In this document: positions 31,999 through 41,693 of the stretch, in pieces | Position numbering within the stretch: the stretch's first letter is position 1 | Layout: each line of letters opens with the position of its first letter | DNA from: Phytophthora colocasiae | Lineage: Eukaryota > Oomycota > Peronosporomycetes > Peronosporales > Peronosporaceae | Direction of reading: 5' to 3' | Length of the DNA stretch: 64,000 nucleotides | NCBI GenBank assembly: GCA_018806915.1 | Contig: JAGKQI010000052.1 | Coordinates: forward strand, 1 to 64,000 | Made by a program: the position numbers and the translations under genes | Notes under the pieces: generated by a model | The model's database searches: none | What the model was told of the DNA's origin: nothing | The model's input: only the letters and a program-made list of their open reading frames with translations

Positions 31999-33612
31999 AT
32001 GAGTCGAAAGGCCAGGCCTACTTGGGGTGTAGCTGGAGACGCTCGAATGAGCTCTCTTGAGCCTGAGGAAACCATCAACTTCCATCAAACTCTTCGGCCT
32101 TTTGAACAAACCATGAGACCGTCACAGAGTATGAGACTTTCGCAGCAGATTAAGCCTCGTACACGTCAATCCGTGGACTTTTCCAAGGAGATTCGACCGT
32201 CTCAACGTCCTCGACCTTCGCTACAGCCTTCACTTCGAGAGCATCGGCCTTCCGAGCGTGTTCAGCAGCTTCGTCGACGCTCTAAAGCTCAAGAACGGCC
32301 ACAACCCCCGCTTGACCAGACCTCCGGTATCGCACCTAGACGAGGTCTCACACTGTCGGAGCTATCGACAGACCACAAGAAGAAGAAGACTTCGAGCCGT
32401 TCAAGACCATCATTGGAAGTTTCTCTTGGTCTCCCGAAGAACGACAAGTCGATTCCTCAAGGTCGACTGTGCTCTGCTCAACGTCGAGAGATCACGGAGC
32501 GTGTGGGTGAATCTGTCAAGAAGATCATGTCTTCAATGCTGCCAGGAGACAAGAACAACGAGCTGTGGAAGAAGAAGATCCAGAAGAAGAACGTCGCGTA
32601 CTACGTGGACGAAACCAGTGTGAAACCCGGTCAGACGCGGTTCTGCTGTGTGAGCCACACCCACGCTACGGTGGACGAGATCATGGGGTTGTTCATCCCT
32701 ACGGATGTGGATTCTGTGCTGCACAACAATAAACTGATCTTCGATAACCTCCTGGACGCGAAGATCGTGTCGGTTCTACGTCGACCGAGTAAACAACGGC
32801 CTATGAACTCCATCTACTTACGGTATTCTACCATCCAAACCCCCGGGCCATTAGCGAACCGGGATATGTGTGTGGCTGTAGCTACCGACATGTTCCGTCA
32901 ACCGGACGGTTCTACCATCGGCTATTGCCTTTGGGATTCAGTAGACGATCTCGAGTACCTACAAGCCGTGAAACAACCTGGTTTCGAACCCTTGAGCATG
33001 TTCCGATCCGGTTTCTTCTTCCGTCACTCTGGAAGAAGAGATGGAGACGCTAATAAAGGCACTAAGATGATCTACATGGTCGGAATGGAAACTGCCTGGA
33101 CGTCGGGGCTTACCGCTCGTCTTAATATGGAGAAACATGGAGCAACACTTGAGAATTTAAGAGCTCATTTCCGTCGGAAATACCTGGATCCAAGCACATT
33201 CGTGATCAAGACCCAGTGGGAATCGAAGTGTGCGGCTAAGAGCTGCAAACAGTGCGACAAACAGTTCCAAGTGCTCTCAAACCGCGTCAATTGCCACGCG
33301 TGTGGCCACGTCGTGTGCAGATCCTGCGTCTCGAAGGAAACAGTGGACGTCCACACGGTTGGTCGCGTGCCTATCCACGTTTGCTTCTGGTGCCTCGAGA
33401 AAGCTGGACTCCCGGCACCTTCAACAGCTCGGAAGACTCGATCGAGTCTGAGGCAAAGACGTCACGACTCGGAGACTGCCAGTGCCTTCCGACAGACCAT
33501 TTCTGTTGTTTATACTGATGTAGCGAGTGATGAAGACACAGACGATGGAGAATGGGCCATTACCACTATGGGTGTACCTGTTCGGCCTTCAAGAATGGCT
33601 GCGTATGTGTAA
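31999..33612 (+). CDS. START-FYVE domain protein, paralogue 2 (intact)
   Basis: 537 codons from the ATG at 31999. Residues 1-160 are low-complexity with repeated R-P-[F/S] units (TLRPFEQTMRPSQ, EIRPSQRPRPS). A START-like lipid-binding domain covers about 165-405 (AYYVDETSVKPGQTRFCCVS, NSIYLRYSTIQTPGP, RQPDGSTIGYCLWDSVD). A FYVE-type zinc finger spans about 416-465, with C-K-Q-C, NCHACGHVVCRSC and HVCFWC. The canonical basic R-R-H-H-C-R patch is replaced by N-R-V-N-C-H-A-C, so PI3P binding is uncertain. The C-terminus ends in GVPVRPSRM, shared with paralogue 3. It is probably a membrane-associated lipid sensor or adaptor; such START-FYVE genes are expanded in oomycetes. It is the only uninterrupted copy of the three. 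Confidence 0.85.
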   Translation: MSRKARPTWGVAGDARMSSLEPEETINFHQTLRPFEQTMRPSQSMRLSQQIKPRTRQSVDFSKEIRPSQRPRPSLQPSLREHRPSERVQQLRRRSKAQERPQPPLDQTSGIAPRRGLTLSELSTDHKKKKTSSRSRPSLEVSLGLPKNDKSIPQGRLCSAQRREITERVGESVKKIMSSMLPGDKNNELWKKKIQKKNVAYYVDETSVKPGQTRFCCVSHTHATVDEIMGLFIPTDVDSVLHNNKLIFDNLLDAKIVSVLRRPSKQRPMNSIYLRYSTIQTPGPLANRDMCVAVATDMFRQPDGSTIGYCLWDSVDDLEYLQAVKQPGFEPLSMFRSGFFFRHSGRRDGDANKGTKMIYMVGMETAWTSGLTARLNMEKHGATLENLRAHFRRKYLDPSTFVIKTQWESKCAAKSCKQCDKQFQVLSNRVNCHACGHVVCRSCVSKETVDVHTVGRVPIHVCFWCLEKAGLPAPSTARKTRSSLRQRRHDSETASAFRQTISVVYTDVASDEDTDDGEWAITTMGVPVRPSRMAAYV

Positions 33613-34083
33613 GTTGGACAACGGACGAAGTTGTGAGTAAATTCTGTGAGTAAATGTCTGTAGAATGTAGAGAAACAACAAAAAAATATAGATGTATTGG
33701 TGAACTTTGTACAGTAAGTCGTTAGCTTCGTAACGATCAAGAGAAACCCTTCCTTGTCTGCTTTAACACCAAGTCATGTCAACATGACATCTTGACGATC
33801 GCTTTTGTATGTAACACAAGGCTGTCAAGTTGAGAGTTGTTCTCGAGAGAGAAAATCACTGTAGGACAACGCAAAGAAGCTCCTACGGATAGTAGCAATG
33901 CTTGCATCCATATTGTAGCCGACATTGAACATCGGACCAGGAATTCTAACATCCACATAATTAATTGTAACTAGACTAATACTGCTCTGTTTTGGGCACA
34001 AAAGCGCTCTATATATATCTTAGCGTCTTGTGAAGACGACAGTTACCTTAATAGGGAAAACTACGCTCCTCGCCGACTTCAAA

Positions 34084-34308
34084 ATGGCGACCAAGCACGA
34101 GTATTCTTCGGGAGAGAAGGTGATGATTGTGAACTGCTACGAGTATTTCAAAACCCTGAAGGCGCAGAAACTTTTGAAAGGTACCAGGACACGCCAACTG
34201 GTTGCGGATTGCTTGGGGTGTGCCCCCAGTACCGTAGCAAGCGTGGTCGACGAAAAAAAGCGGAATCCCGACACCAACTTTGAGGTCCGTAAGCTCTATC
34301 ATGATTAA
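34084..34308 (+). CDS. DNA-binding-domain-only ORF inside the small transposon
   Basis: 74 codons from the ATG at 34084: MATKHEYSSGEKVMIVNCYE opens a helix-rich unit, followed by TRTRQLVADCLGCAPSTVAS. The latter looks like the recognition part of a helix-turn-helix. It resembles the N-terminal end-binding domain of pogo/Tc1-type transposases, cut off before the DDE/D region by a stop at 34306. It could be a truncated transposase or a stand-alone repressor of the full element. Confidence 0.5.
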   Translation: MATKHEYSSGEKVMIVNCYEYFKTLKAQKLLKGTRTRQLVADCLGCAPSTVASVVDEKKRNPDTNFEVRKLYHD

Positions 34309-34334
34309 CTGACATGTTAACAATTACCTTTATA

Positions 34335-34402
34335 ACTTAATATTCGTACAAAGCCTGCTGTTAGAATACTTAATATTCGTACAAATCCTGCTGTTAAATT
34401 CT
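34335..34402. repeat. Tandem duplication, 34-bp period
   Basis: AACTTAATATTCGTACAAAG followed by CCTGCTGTTAGAAT is repeated immediately with two or three changes. It lies within the small TA-flanked transposon, just after its ORF. Confidence 0.7.
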
Positions 34403-34986
34403 TTATAAATTGATTTACAATCCCTCTGGCACACGTTCAAGTTCCAATTGCAAACACGAGATGAGACGTGGCAACATAGCTTCTTCGTTGCAACCACATG
34501 TTCTTCCGTCTACACCAATCGTATCTCGTCAATTGGTGCGCCTTTCCCCCGAATATTAGAGCGTTTTGAGTGGCCATTTTGAAGCACCGGTAGCTTCAAA
34601 ACAACACGGAATTGGCTGAAAATAAGCACAAAATCAGAATCTAAACACACGATTGCACCCTATATCTAAATGCTGCTATAGGTTTTCTTAGATTTAGTAC
34701 CTGTTATGCCCCCCTAGATTCTGGTCCGATGTTCAATGCCGGCTACAATACCGGTACACTAGTTTTGCTGTCTTTGTGTCGGATAAAAAGTGGGAGACCA
34801 TGTCAGCTTTTGGAGGTGACACGACACCAGTGTAGGGGCTAGGCAGCGCCTGTGCTTGCTTATCTTGCAGACATCTCCGCGTTTGCATTGCATTTTTGGT
34901 AAACCAGCACATCCGTAAGAGAGAGAGTGCCGGCCTCTGGTCAGAGCTTTCACAATTGATTTCGCTGTCTCAGCATCACAAGACAA

Positions 34987-36714
34987 ATGAGCGGCACTGG
35001 AGTGACGTCTCCATCTACTTCGGGTCCCCATTGGGGGGTGAGTAGTAGCGCCAAGTTACGATCTCGACCGGCACGTCAAGCGAGTCAAAGTGCCACCAAC
35101 TTCGAGCAAACACTTCGGCCATTCGACCAGACCATCAGTCCATTTGAACTGACCAAAAGACCGACAACGCGACCATCTTCTCAACAACCGGCCCGGATTC
35201 CAGAAGATTCAAAAGCTTCTAGACAACCTCAACAGCGAATTTCTGAGCCTGTTAACTTCGGACGGTCAATGGGACCAACCCGACGTCCCAGCAACCAGTT
35301 AAAGCAACAACATCGTCGACAATCCGAACAAAGTTCCGACCGTGCTAGGAGTTTCGAACGCCCTCGTCCTTCCCGACGGATTCCTGACGAACGTGTCGAG
35401 CCGTCTCGACCGGGTAGTACACCAGCCCCACGTCCGTCACAGAAGATTTCAATGGGATTTCCTAACTTGGAGCGTCATCGGAGTGATAAATCCAGCAGTG
35501 GCAGCAGCACTGAGTCGTACATTGAATTATCTCCTGCTCGACGTCGTGAGATCATCTCTCGACTGAATGAATCAGTGCAAAGTGTCATGGCTTCAATGCT
35601 GGCGGACGGATCGAACAACGTACAGTGGAAGCCGAAGCTCCGGAAGAAGAACGTGTCGTACTATATGGACGACAGCAGCGTTAAACCAGGGCAAACGAGA
35701 TTCTGTTGTGTCAGTCATACTCACGCGACGGTGGATGATATCATGAAGCTCTTCGTAGTACCTGATGCCGACTCGGTAGTACGGAACAACCGTGTGCTTT
35801 CCGATAGTTTGTTGGAAGCTCGAGTATTATCCGTTCTACGTCGACCAACGAAAGACCGACCTATGAACTCCATGTACGTACGGTATTCGAGCTATCAAGC
35901 TCCGGGTCTAATGGTGAACCGGGAAGTCTGTTTAGCCGTAGCGACGGATACTATCCGTCAACCGGATGGATCTACTATCGGATATTGTTTGTGGGATTCT
36001 ATCGATGAACCGGAATTTGCTGAAGCTACCAGAGCTGGACTCGAGCCCTGCGTCATGTTCCGATCTGGTTTCTTCCTCCGTCGTTCAGGACGACCATCTA
36101 ACGGACAGAATTATACCAAGATCGTGTATATGGTCGGTCTTGAGCCTGGCGGCTGGGCTCCAGGCTTAACTGCTCGCTTTTTAATGGAGCGATTCGGGGA
36201 GAATCTCATTCGCCTTTGCTCGCACTTCCGTCGTAAGAACTTGGACTCCCGAACGTTTGTGATGAAGACTCAATGGGTACCCAAGATGTCAGCCAAAAGC
36301 TGTAAACAGTGCGCCAAGTCGTTCCAAATGCTGTCGAATCGAGTCAATTGCCACGCGTGTGGCCACGTGGTGTGCAGATCTTGTGCTTCTAAAGAACTGG
36401 TGGAGCTTCATGCGGTGGGGCTCGTACCGATGCACATCTGCTTTTCTTGTTTACAGAAAGCTGGACTTCCTATTTCTACCTCTTCCCTTAAAACTCAACC
36501 GAGCACAAGTCAAAGAAGAAGAAGGTTACAGTCCGATACAGCGACGATCTCCAGAGTCACAGCTCAAGCTCAACCATTATCTCAATCGCAACCACAACAG
36601 TATCAATAGTTTTTGCAGAGCGATGGGATTGAAGAAGAATATGATGAAACGGATACTGGACAATGGGCTTTTACTCCTTCAGGTGTACCTGTTCGACCTT
36701 ATCGAATGAAATGA
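34987..36714 (+). pseudogene. START-FYVE domain protein, paralogue 3, with in-frame TAG
   Basis: ATG at 34987; 540 codons to TAG at 36607-36609. Domain order matches paralogue 2: an R-P-rich N-terminus (FEQTLRPFDQT), a START-like domain (about 190-425; SYYMDDSSVKPGQTRFCCVS) and a FYVE-type finger (about 439-488; NCHACGHVVCRSC). After the TAG the same frame stays open for 34 codons to TGA at 36712 and encodes EEEYDETDTGQWAFTP then GVPVRPYRM. This is the counterpart of paralogue 2's own C-terminus. The stop sits in a glutamine-rich run (Q-P-Q-Q-Y-Q-stop-F-L-Q), so a single CAG-to-TAG change is the simplest origin. The protein is nearly full length even without readthrough and may still function. 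Confidence 0.75.
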
Positions 36715-36784
36715 ATGTCAACAAAGTTTTGTCTACTAATTGATTTCATTGCATCTTTTAGCGTCAATGTACTGCACTAACGAC

Positions 36785-37738
36785 TTACTGGTTCTTAGGG
36801 AAGATCTCCTTGTACTGGAGAAGATTCTCCTTGTAGCCAAGAGGCTTACGGCCAGTCAAACGCTCCACCGTGTCCGTCACCTGGCTCATGGAGCCGTTGG
36901 CGAGCATCTCACCGCAGCACAGCAAGTCACCAATGCAGAGCTTCATAGGCAGCTTAGAGAAGTCTCCGTACACGTCGGTAGGCAGACCACGGCCCAACCA
37001 GTACGCACGCAGCTCCTCGTCGGGCATGTCGACGAATTCACCCTTGTAGCCACTGATGGAGTTCATCCACTCGAACATCTCGCGGTCCGTGACTGCTTCC
37101 GGGCCCGTCACAGTCACGACTGTGTTCTTCTCTTGCTTTCCAAGCAACAGAGCAGCGAAGACGCGGCCACAGTCGGAGATAGCGACGTAAGCGCCAGGAG
37201 TGTCGTGGCTGTTAGACAACCAACGGTCCTCAGTGAAGTGCCACGACTGAGCAAAGAACCGAGGCGTGTTGTCCTGGTACAAGTAGTTACGCTGGATGTT
37301 GTACTCCAGTCCGGACGCGTAGATCTGCTGCTCCGTGTACTGGTGGTCCTGCGGCAGGAACGGCAGCTCCTCGTTGGGCTTGTCCGATCCAGCACCGACG
37401 AACGACGTGTAGCACACGCGCTTGACGCCGCACTCCTTAGCAGCTTGGATGCAGTTCCTCATCTGCTGACGACGACCGTCACCAAGCAGCCAAGTGGAGA
37501 TGAAAGCGATCGTGTCGGCACCTTCGAACACCTTCTTGAGGCTGTCAACGTTGAGGTAGTCAGCCTGTTCGACGATAGCGCCCTTAGCCTTCCAGGCCGC
37601 CACACGTTCCGGAGCGAGCTTGGAGATGTCGGAACTCGTGAGCACCAGGACATCCTCGGGCTTCTTGGTGTTGACGGCTTCGTCAGCCGCGTGGCCACCG
37701 ATGTTACCGCCAACGCCAGTGAGAACGTACTTGACCAT
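36785..37738 (-). CDS. NmrA-like / atypical SDR NAD(P)-binding protein, copy 1
   Basis: 317 codons; start ATG at 37738 chosen because MVKYVLTG begins the Rossmann strand and matches the paralogue start. Residues 1-15 hold a G-x-x-G-x-x-G-like loop (TGVGGNIGG). FISTWLLGDGRR and VKRVCYTSFVGAG (about 80-120) match the NmrA/atypical SDR core. The C-terminal half (TGPEAVTDREMFEWMN, PDEELRAYWLGRGLPTDVYG) is substrate-side. It is likely a cytosolic NAD(P)-dependent redox or redox-sensing protein; substrate unknown. It is tandem with the copy at 38662-39615. An initiator-like element lies 40-53 nt upstream. Confidence 0.85.
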   Translation of the reverse strand: MVKYVLTGVGGNIGGHAADEAVNTKKPEDVLVLTSSDISKLAPERVAAWKAKGAIVEQADYLNVDSLKKVFEGADTIAFISTWLLGDGRRQQMRNCIQAAKECGVKRVCYTSFVGAGSDKPNEELPFLPQDHQYTEQQIYASGLEYNIQRNYLYQDNTPRFFAQSWHFTEDRWLSNSHDTPGAYVAISDCGRVFAALLLGKQEKNTVVTVTGPEAVTDREMFEWMNSISGYKGEFVDMPDEELRAYWLGRGLPTDVYGDFSKLPMKLCIGDLLCCGEMLANGSMSQVTDTVERLTGRKPLGYKENLLQYKEIFPKNQ

Positions 37739-37777
37739 TATGGATAGAGGAGAGTGGAGACTTGATCCGAAGGTTGC

Positions 37778-37791
37778 AAAAAGCAAAATGA
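37778..37791 (-). promoter_or_regulatory. Oomycete initiator-like element, NmrA copy 1
   Basis: On the minus strand TCATTTTGCTTTTT, preceded by GC, fits the Inr/FPR pattern about 40 nt before the ATG at 37738. Confidence 0.5.
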
Positions 37792-37799
37792 GCTTTGAC

Positions 37800-38661
37800 C
37801 TGCCACGTACGTGAGACTGGTGGCTCTTTTGAAGGGAGGGAGCGATGAGATCCGCTCCTGTTTCTGCCTGCATGTGGAAGGACGACACCTGATGTCCATG
37901 GGAGGACGAGAGTCTCATATGAGCTGCAACTTCGGCAGAGACCGAGCAAAACCTGCTGATGGCTCCATCTGCTTGAAAAGTGGTTATTGACCACGTCTGA
38001 GATTTCGTACCATACTGAAATCAAGATATTTGAGCCGTTACAGGTCACTTCAACATCGCTGCAGCACCACCATGACCTCTGATCGACGGGCGTTCACACT
38101 CCTGTACGTCGTAGTAGCGCTTGATACGAAATGAACTTGAATTATACCTCTTCGTTAGCATGTATAAGACGCAGAGGCGACTTGAGACGTGTCTTGGACC
38201 TCATTTACCCCTCCAACAAGCCGGACGGTGGCAGCAGACGGTCTCGACAATGTGGCGCTCCTTGGGCCTTTTTCGTGTCGACATCACCACTTGGACCGAT
38301 CCTCACGTGCGTGGCATCAAAGGCTTCCCACCGAGGAATTTCTGCACTGATATTACTGTGTGCGATGCTTGGGAGCCTCCTGGCAAACTTCACTGCAAAG
38401 GCATTGGCAGGTGGCTTCTGTATGTGGAGGTTCTCACTTCAAGATGTACGAGTAACCCTTGCTTTCACTTGTACAATGCCATCTCGACGTGGGAATTTGC
38501 AGGGATTCACAGAGCCTGATCCTCTTCATCGTCGTCTTCTTGTGTATCTGTCGAGAGCTGCGCTCACCGTCAAGCAATCTAAATCACGTTGAAGTGGGCA
38601 AGACGGGCTTCAATGCATGTAGATTAAACCTTTACGCTATTCAACAAATTGCTAGCAGATC
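37800..38661. other. Spacer between the NmrA copies
   Basis: About 860 bp. It has overlapping ORFs of 130-150 codons on plus and a 62-codon one on minus, without recognised domains. No repeat with the region upstream of copy 2 was seen. Confidence 0.35.
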
Positions 38662-39615
38662 TTACTGGTTCTTGGGGAAGATCTCCTTGTACTGGAGGAG
38701 ATTCTCCTTGTAGCCAAGAGGCTTACGGCCAGTCAAACGCTCCACCGTGTCGGTCACCTTGTTCATGGAACCATTGGCAAGAGTCTCACCACAGCATAGC
38801 AAGTCACCGATGCAGAGCTTCATAGGCAGCTTAGAAAAGTCTCCGTACACGTCGGTAGGCAGACCACGACCCAACCAGTACGCACGCAGCTCCTCGTCGG
38901 GCATGTCGACGAACTCACCCTTATAGCCGCTGATGTTGTTCATCCACTCGAAGATGTCCTTGTCCAAGACGGGTTCCGGGCCGGTAACGTCGACTACCGT
39001 GTTCTTCTCTTGCTTTCCGAGCAACAGAGCGCCAAAGACGCGACCACAGTCCTCACGGGCCACGTACGCGCCGGGAGTGTTGTGGCTGTTAATAAGCCAA
39101 CGGTCTTCCGTGAAGTGCCACGACTGCGCAGAGAACTGCGGGATGTTGTTCTGGTACAACCAGTTACGCTGGATGTTGTAGTCCAGACCGGACGCGTAGA
39201 TCTCGTGCTCAATGAAGTGGTGGTCACGCGGTAGGAACGGGACTTCCTCGTTGGGCTTGTCCGAACCAGCACCAACGAACGACGTGTAGCACACGCGCTT
39301 CACTCCGGTCTCCTTGGCGGCTTTAAGGACGTTTTTGGCCTGGTTGCGACGACCGTCACCGATAAGCCAAGTAGAGATGAAAGCGACAGCTTCAGCTCCT
39401 TCAAACACCTTCTTGAGGGTATCAATGTCATCGTACGTGGCCGGCACGACGGTGATGCCCTTGGCAGCCCACGCAGCCTTCTTCTCATCCGAGACGCTAT
39501 CGATCTTGTAGCTCGTGAACACAATCTCGTCGTTGTCGTTCTTGATCTCGGCGATGAAGTCGGCAGCGAAGCCGCCCAGGTTGCCGTCGGCGCCGGTAAG
39601 CACGTACTTGACCAT
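38662..39615 (-). CDS. NmrA-like / atypical SDR NAD(P)-binding protein, copy 2
   Basis: 317 codons, same length as copy 1; start ATG at 39615. The nucleotide-binding loop TGADGNLGG is canonical G-x-x-G-x-x-G. FISTWLIGDGRR and VKRVCYTSFVGAG follow, then TGPEPVLDKDIFEWMN. The last 110 residues are almost identical to copy 1, while residues 15-75 differ widely. Probable NAD(P)-dependent redox or regulatory protein; the substrate cannot be read from sequence. A perfect initiator motif upstream supports expression. Confidence 0.87.
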   Translation of the reverse strand: MVKYVLTGADGNLGGFAADFIAEIKNDNDEIVFTSYKIDSVSDEKKAAWAAKGITVVPATYDDIDTLKKVFEGAEAVAFISTWLIGDGRRNQAKNVLKAAKETGVKRVCYTSFVGAGSDKPNEEVPFLPRDHHFIEHEIYASGLDYNIQRNWLYQNNIPQFSAQSWHFTEDRWLINSHNTPGAYVAREDCGRVFGALLLGKQEKNTVVDVTGPEPVLDKDIFEWMNNISGYKGEFVDMPDEELRAYWLGRGLPTDVYGDFSKLPMKLCIGDLLCCGETLANGSMNKVTDTVERLTGRKPLGYKENLLQYKEIFPKNQ

Positions 39616-39658
39616 TTTTTTAGGGAAGAAGGGGGAGAACGGGTGCGTTTGATAATGC

Positions 39659-39672
39659 AAAATGCAGAGTGA
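39659..39672 (-). promoter_or_regulatory. Oomycete initiator (Inr/FPR), NmrA copy 2
   Basis: TCACTCTGCATTTT on the minus strand matches TCAYTYYNCAWTTT at every position. It lies about 44-57 nt before the ATG at 39615. Confidence 0.6.
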
Positions 39673-39679
39673 ACGAAGC

Positions 39680-40472
39680 ACTTTGCACTCGAGTCGAAAG
39701 CTGCCGTCACCATCGCTGTGGGGTACGTGGTTTGAGAGGGAGAATACTGCACCGAGAGCCTCTGATCTCCATCGACAAGCAACGTGTCTTTGCTGAAAAG
39801 CCTCGACACTTGAGCGTTGTAGGCTTTAGCCGTCCAAAGCTGAAACTTCAAGCGTTGAAGTGAACCAAAAGATGCAAACGGAGACCTTCGGCCTGCGTCT
39901 TTTTCGCGCTAGGAGCAACCATCTGCCCGTGCAAGCGCACCGTGTGTCTGCTGCTTGGTCAGTAGACATTGGCACTTTGTATGGTTGGAATTGACACGCG
40001 TCAACCACCAGCGCACTCATCGACTGTCGTTGTGAAGCTGCAGGACATGACCTGGACGAGCGGATGCGTGTCGGATTTGCAGATCTTTCCAGCCCTCGTC
40101 GCAAAGCTTGTGTCACTCACGCGAGCCGCGATGAACTTCATTTGCTTTACCAGGCATGGCCACAAGTTGTGGCCATGCTGTGGCCCACAACGTCAACGTC
40201 ATTCAGTTTTACAAAGCTACGTGTACTAGTACGCCACCAGTCCTCATTTCTGTATCTGCTAGCAAGAATACTGCATTGCAGCTCCACGAAGAAGATTCAA
40301 ACAAGAAAGATAGAGGATGTACGTAGTACGCAGCTCCAAGATTCCTTCGCAGTACTAGTACATGTTACCCCCTTTAGTTGCATACCGGTAGGCTTTCAGT
40401 GCGAGAAGAAACCTCGTTGCTATGCAGTCAAATTCCTGCTTCCCCATTTGCAATGGAGTACCGGTCAGGACA
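39680..40472. other. Region without recognised gene
   Basis: Upstream space of NmrA copy 2, ending at the target duplication of the hAT-type miniature element. Short ORFs only. It includes a GTTGTGGCCATGCTGTGGCC local repeat near 40165. Confidence 0.35.
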
Positions 40473-40480
40473 ACCAGGAG

Positions 40481-41057
40481 CAGGGTTGTGAAAAAAACAA
40501 TTTGACTTTCAAATAATTCAATTAAAACACACTAAATTATTGATTGAGCGAGGTCTCAATCACGTCCAAATAATCCTCCATTTCACTGTGGCGTTTAGCT
40601 TGCGTTCTGCACGTTATCGTGAAGTCACGAGCTACTTGAGTACTCTTAACGCATCAATAATGAGCAAGCAGTGGTCTTCTGGGCCTGTACGACGTAAACA
40701 ACTTCGACGAGACAGCTCTGAGGTAGCGCTCGACACTCCAGCAGTCTCCTCACTTTGCAATTTTCTGCAAGACCCAAACATGCGACTATATTGGACGTGC
40801 GGTGTCTGTTTGATGCCATTGCGAAGGAGTTCACACCAACTGCGAAATACCTCAGCCCACAAGCCATCGTCGTGAAAGCGCCACGCTTTGAAAGCGGTGT
40901 TCTGCGTCAAGGGGTTTGGGTTAAGGTTACGGTTAGGTGGTTTTCTACCAATCAGAGCTCGATGATATGATTGAAAACAAAATTGCAATAAACAAATTAT
41001 TGATTGACCCGAGTCTTGGAGCTCAATTAAATAACAATCTTATTTTTCACAACCCTG
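40481..41057. mobile_element. hAT-type miniature inverted-repeat element
   Basis: The left end at 40481 reads CAGGGTTGTGAAAAA and the right end at 41057 is its reverse complement (TTTTTCACAACCCTG). ACCAGGAG occurs directly outside both ends (40473-40480, 41058-41065), an 8-bp target duplication typical of hAT elements. Inside, AAATTATTGATTGA occurs near both ends. The 577-bp element has no convincing transposase. Confidence 0.78.
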
Positions 41058-41065
41058 ACCAGGAG

Positions 41066-41588
41066 TGAAGCAGGTTGGTCACGCAATTCGTTGAGCGGCA
41101 CTCAACTACTGCTGTACTAGTGCATGTAGTGGTGTGCATGTTGAGCACCGCTCGTAAGGTATCTAACCGTCGCTAATTGATAGGTTCCTGGCACTACATA
41201 GTTGGCAAAATGCAAGTCTCCGCTAATGACAACCACGTTAGTCTGCAATGGCAATTTGATCATTGTTCCGTTTGATCATCACTCAGACAACTTCAACGTG
41301 ATAATCGGATACCCGTAGAGGACTTCTTAACGGGTGACTCACACAAACAATTGCACGCACTGATCGACAGCTCGAGCATCCATATTCCAACCGTTAGGTC
41401 TTATGACAGGAATATTTAATAACTGGGTGCACTTGACGCTCGTGCTACCGGTACCAGTTTGATTTATTGACGATTAAATGTATTTGATGCTCGGGTCTTT
41501 GACGTTGTCTACGTGCCAGTTGCTGAATATGGACAACCTCTTCCATCGCCAGGAAATCATGCTTATGCTTGTCGTTGTTATCTAGAGC
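41066..41588. other. Upstream region of PAN gene 1
   Basis: No gene. Parts resemble the region upstream of PAN gene 2: TGCATGTTGAGCACCGCTCG near 41138 against about 43156, and TTGACGCTCGTGCTACCGGT near 41434 against about 43710. The tandem duplication therefore included the promoter. Confidence 0.5.
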
Positions 41589-41604
41589 TCACTTCAAAAT
41601 TCTC
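41589..41604 (+). promoter_or_regulatory. Initiator-like element, PAN gene 1
   Basis: TCACTTCAAAATTCTC, preceded by GAGC, has the TCAYTYY start followed by an A/T-T-T-rich flank. The equivalent sequence precedes PAN gene 2 at the same relative position, about 90-105 nt before the ATG. Confidence 0.4.
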
Positions 41605-41693
41605 TGTCTACTACAGACCCACCACCTCAAGTACCAACTCCCAGCTTCAAGCTACCTCTCAACCAAGTCAAGCGACTTCCTTCTCTGATCGGC

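Larger units (their letters stand above)
33913..34748. mobile_element. Small TA-flanked DNA transposon (IS630-Tc1-mariner/pogo-like, non-autonomous)
   Basis: The left end, from 33913, reads TTGTAGCCGACATTGAACAT and on. The right end, to 34748, is its reverse complement over about 31 bp with one substitution and one indel. TA lies directly outside each end (33911-33912, 34749-34750), as expected from TA target duplication. The element is 836 bp and contains one short ORF resembling a transposase DNA-binding domain, plus a 34-bp tandem duplication near 34335-34402. It lacks a catalytic domain. Confidence 0.72.

Noticed and set aside
36740..37747. 335-codon plus-strand ORF
   Set aside because: It is antisense to NmrA-like copy 1, has no domain, and arises from that gene's codon bias.
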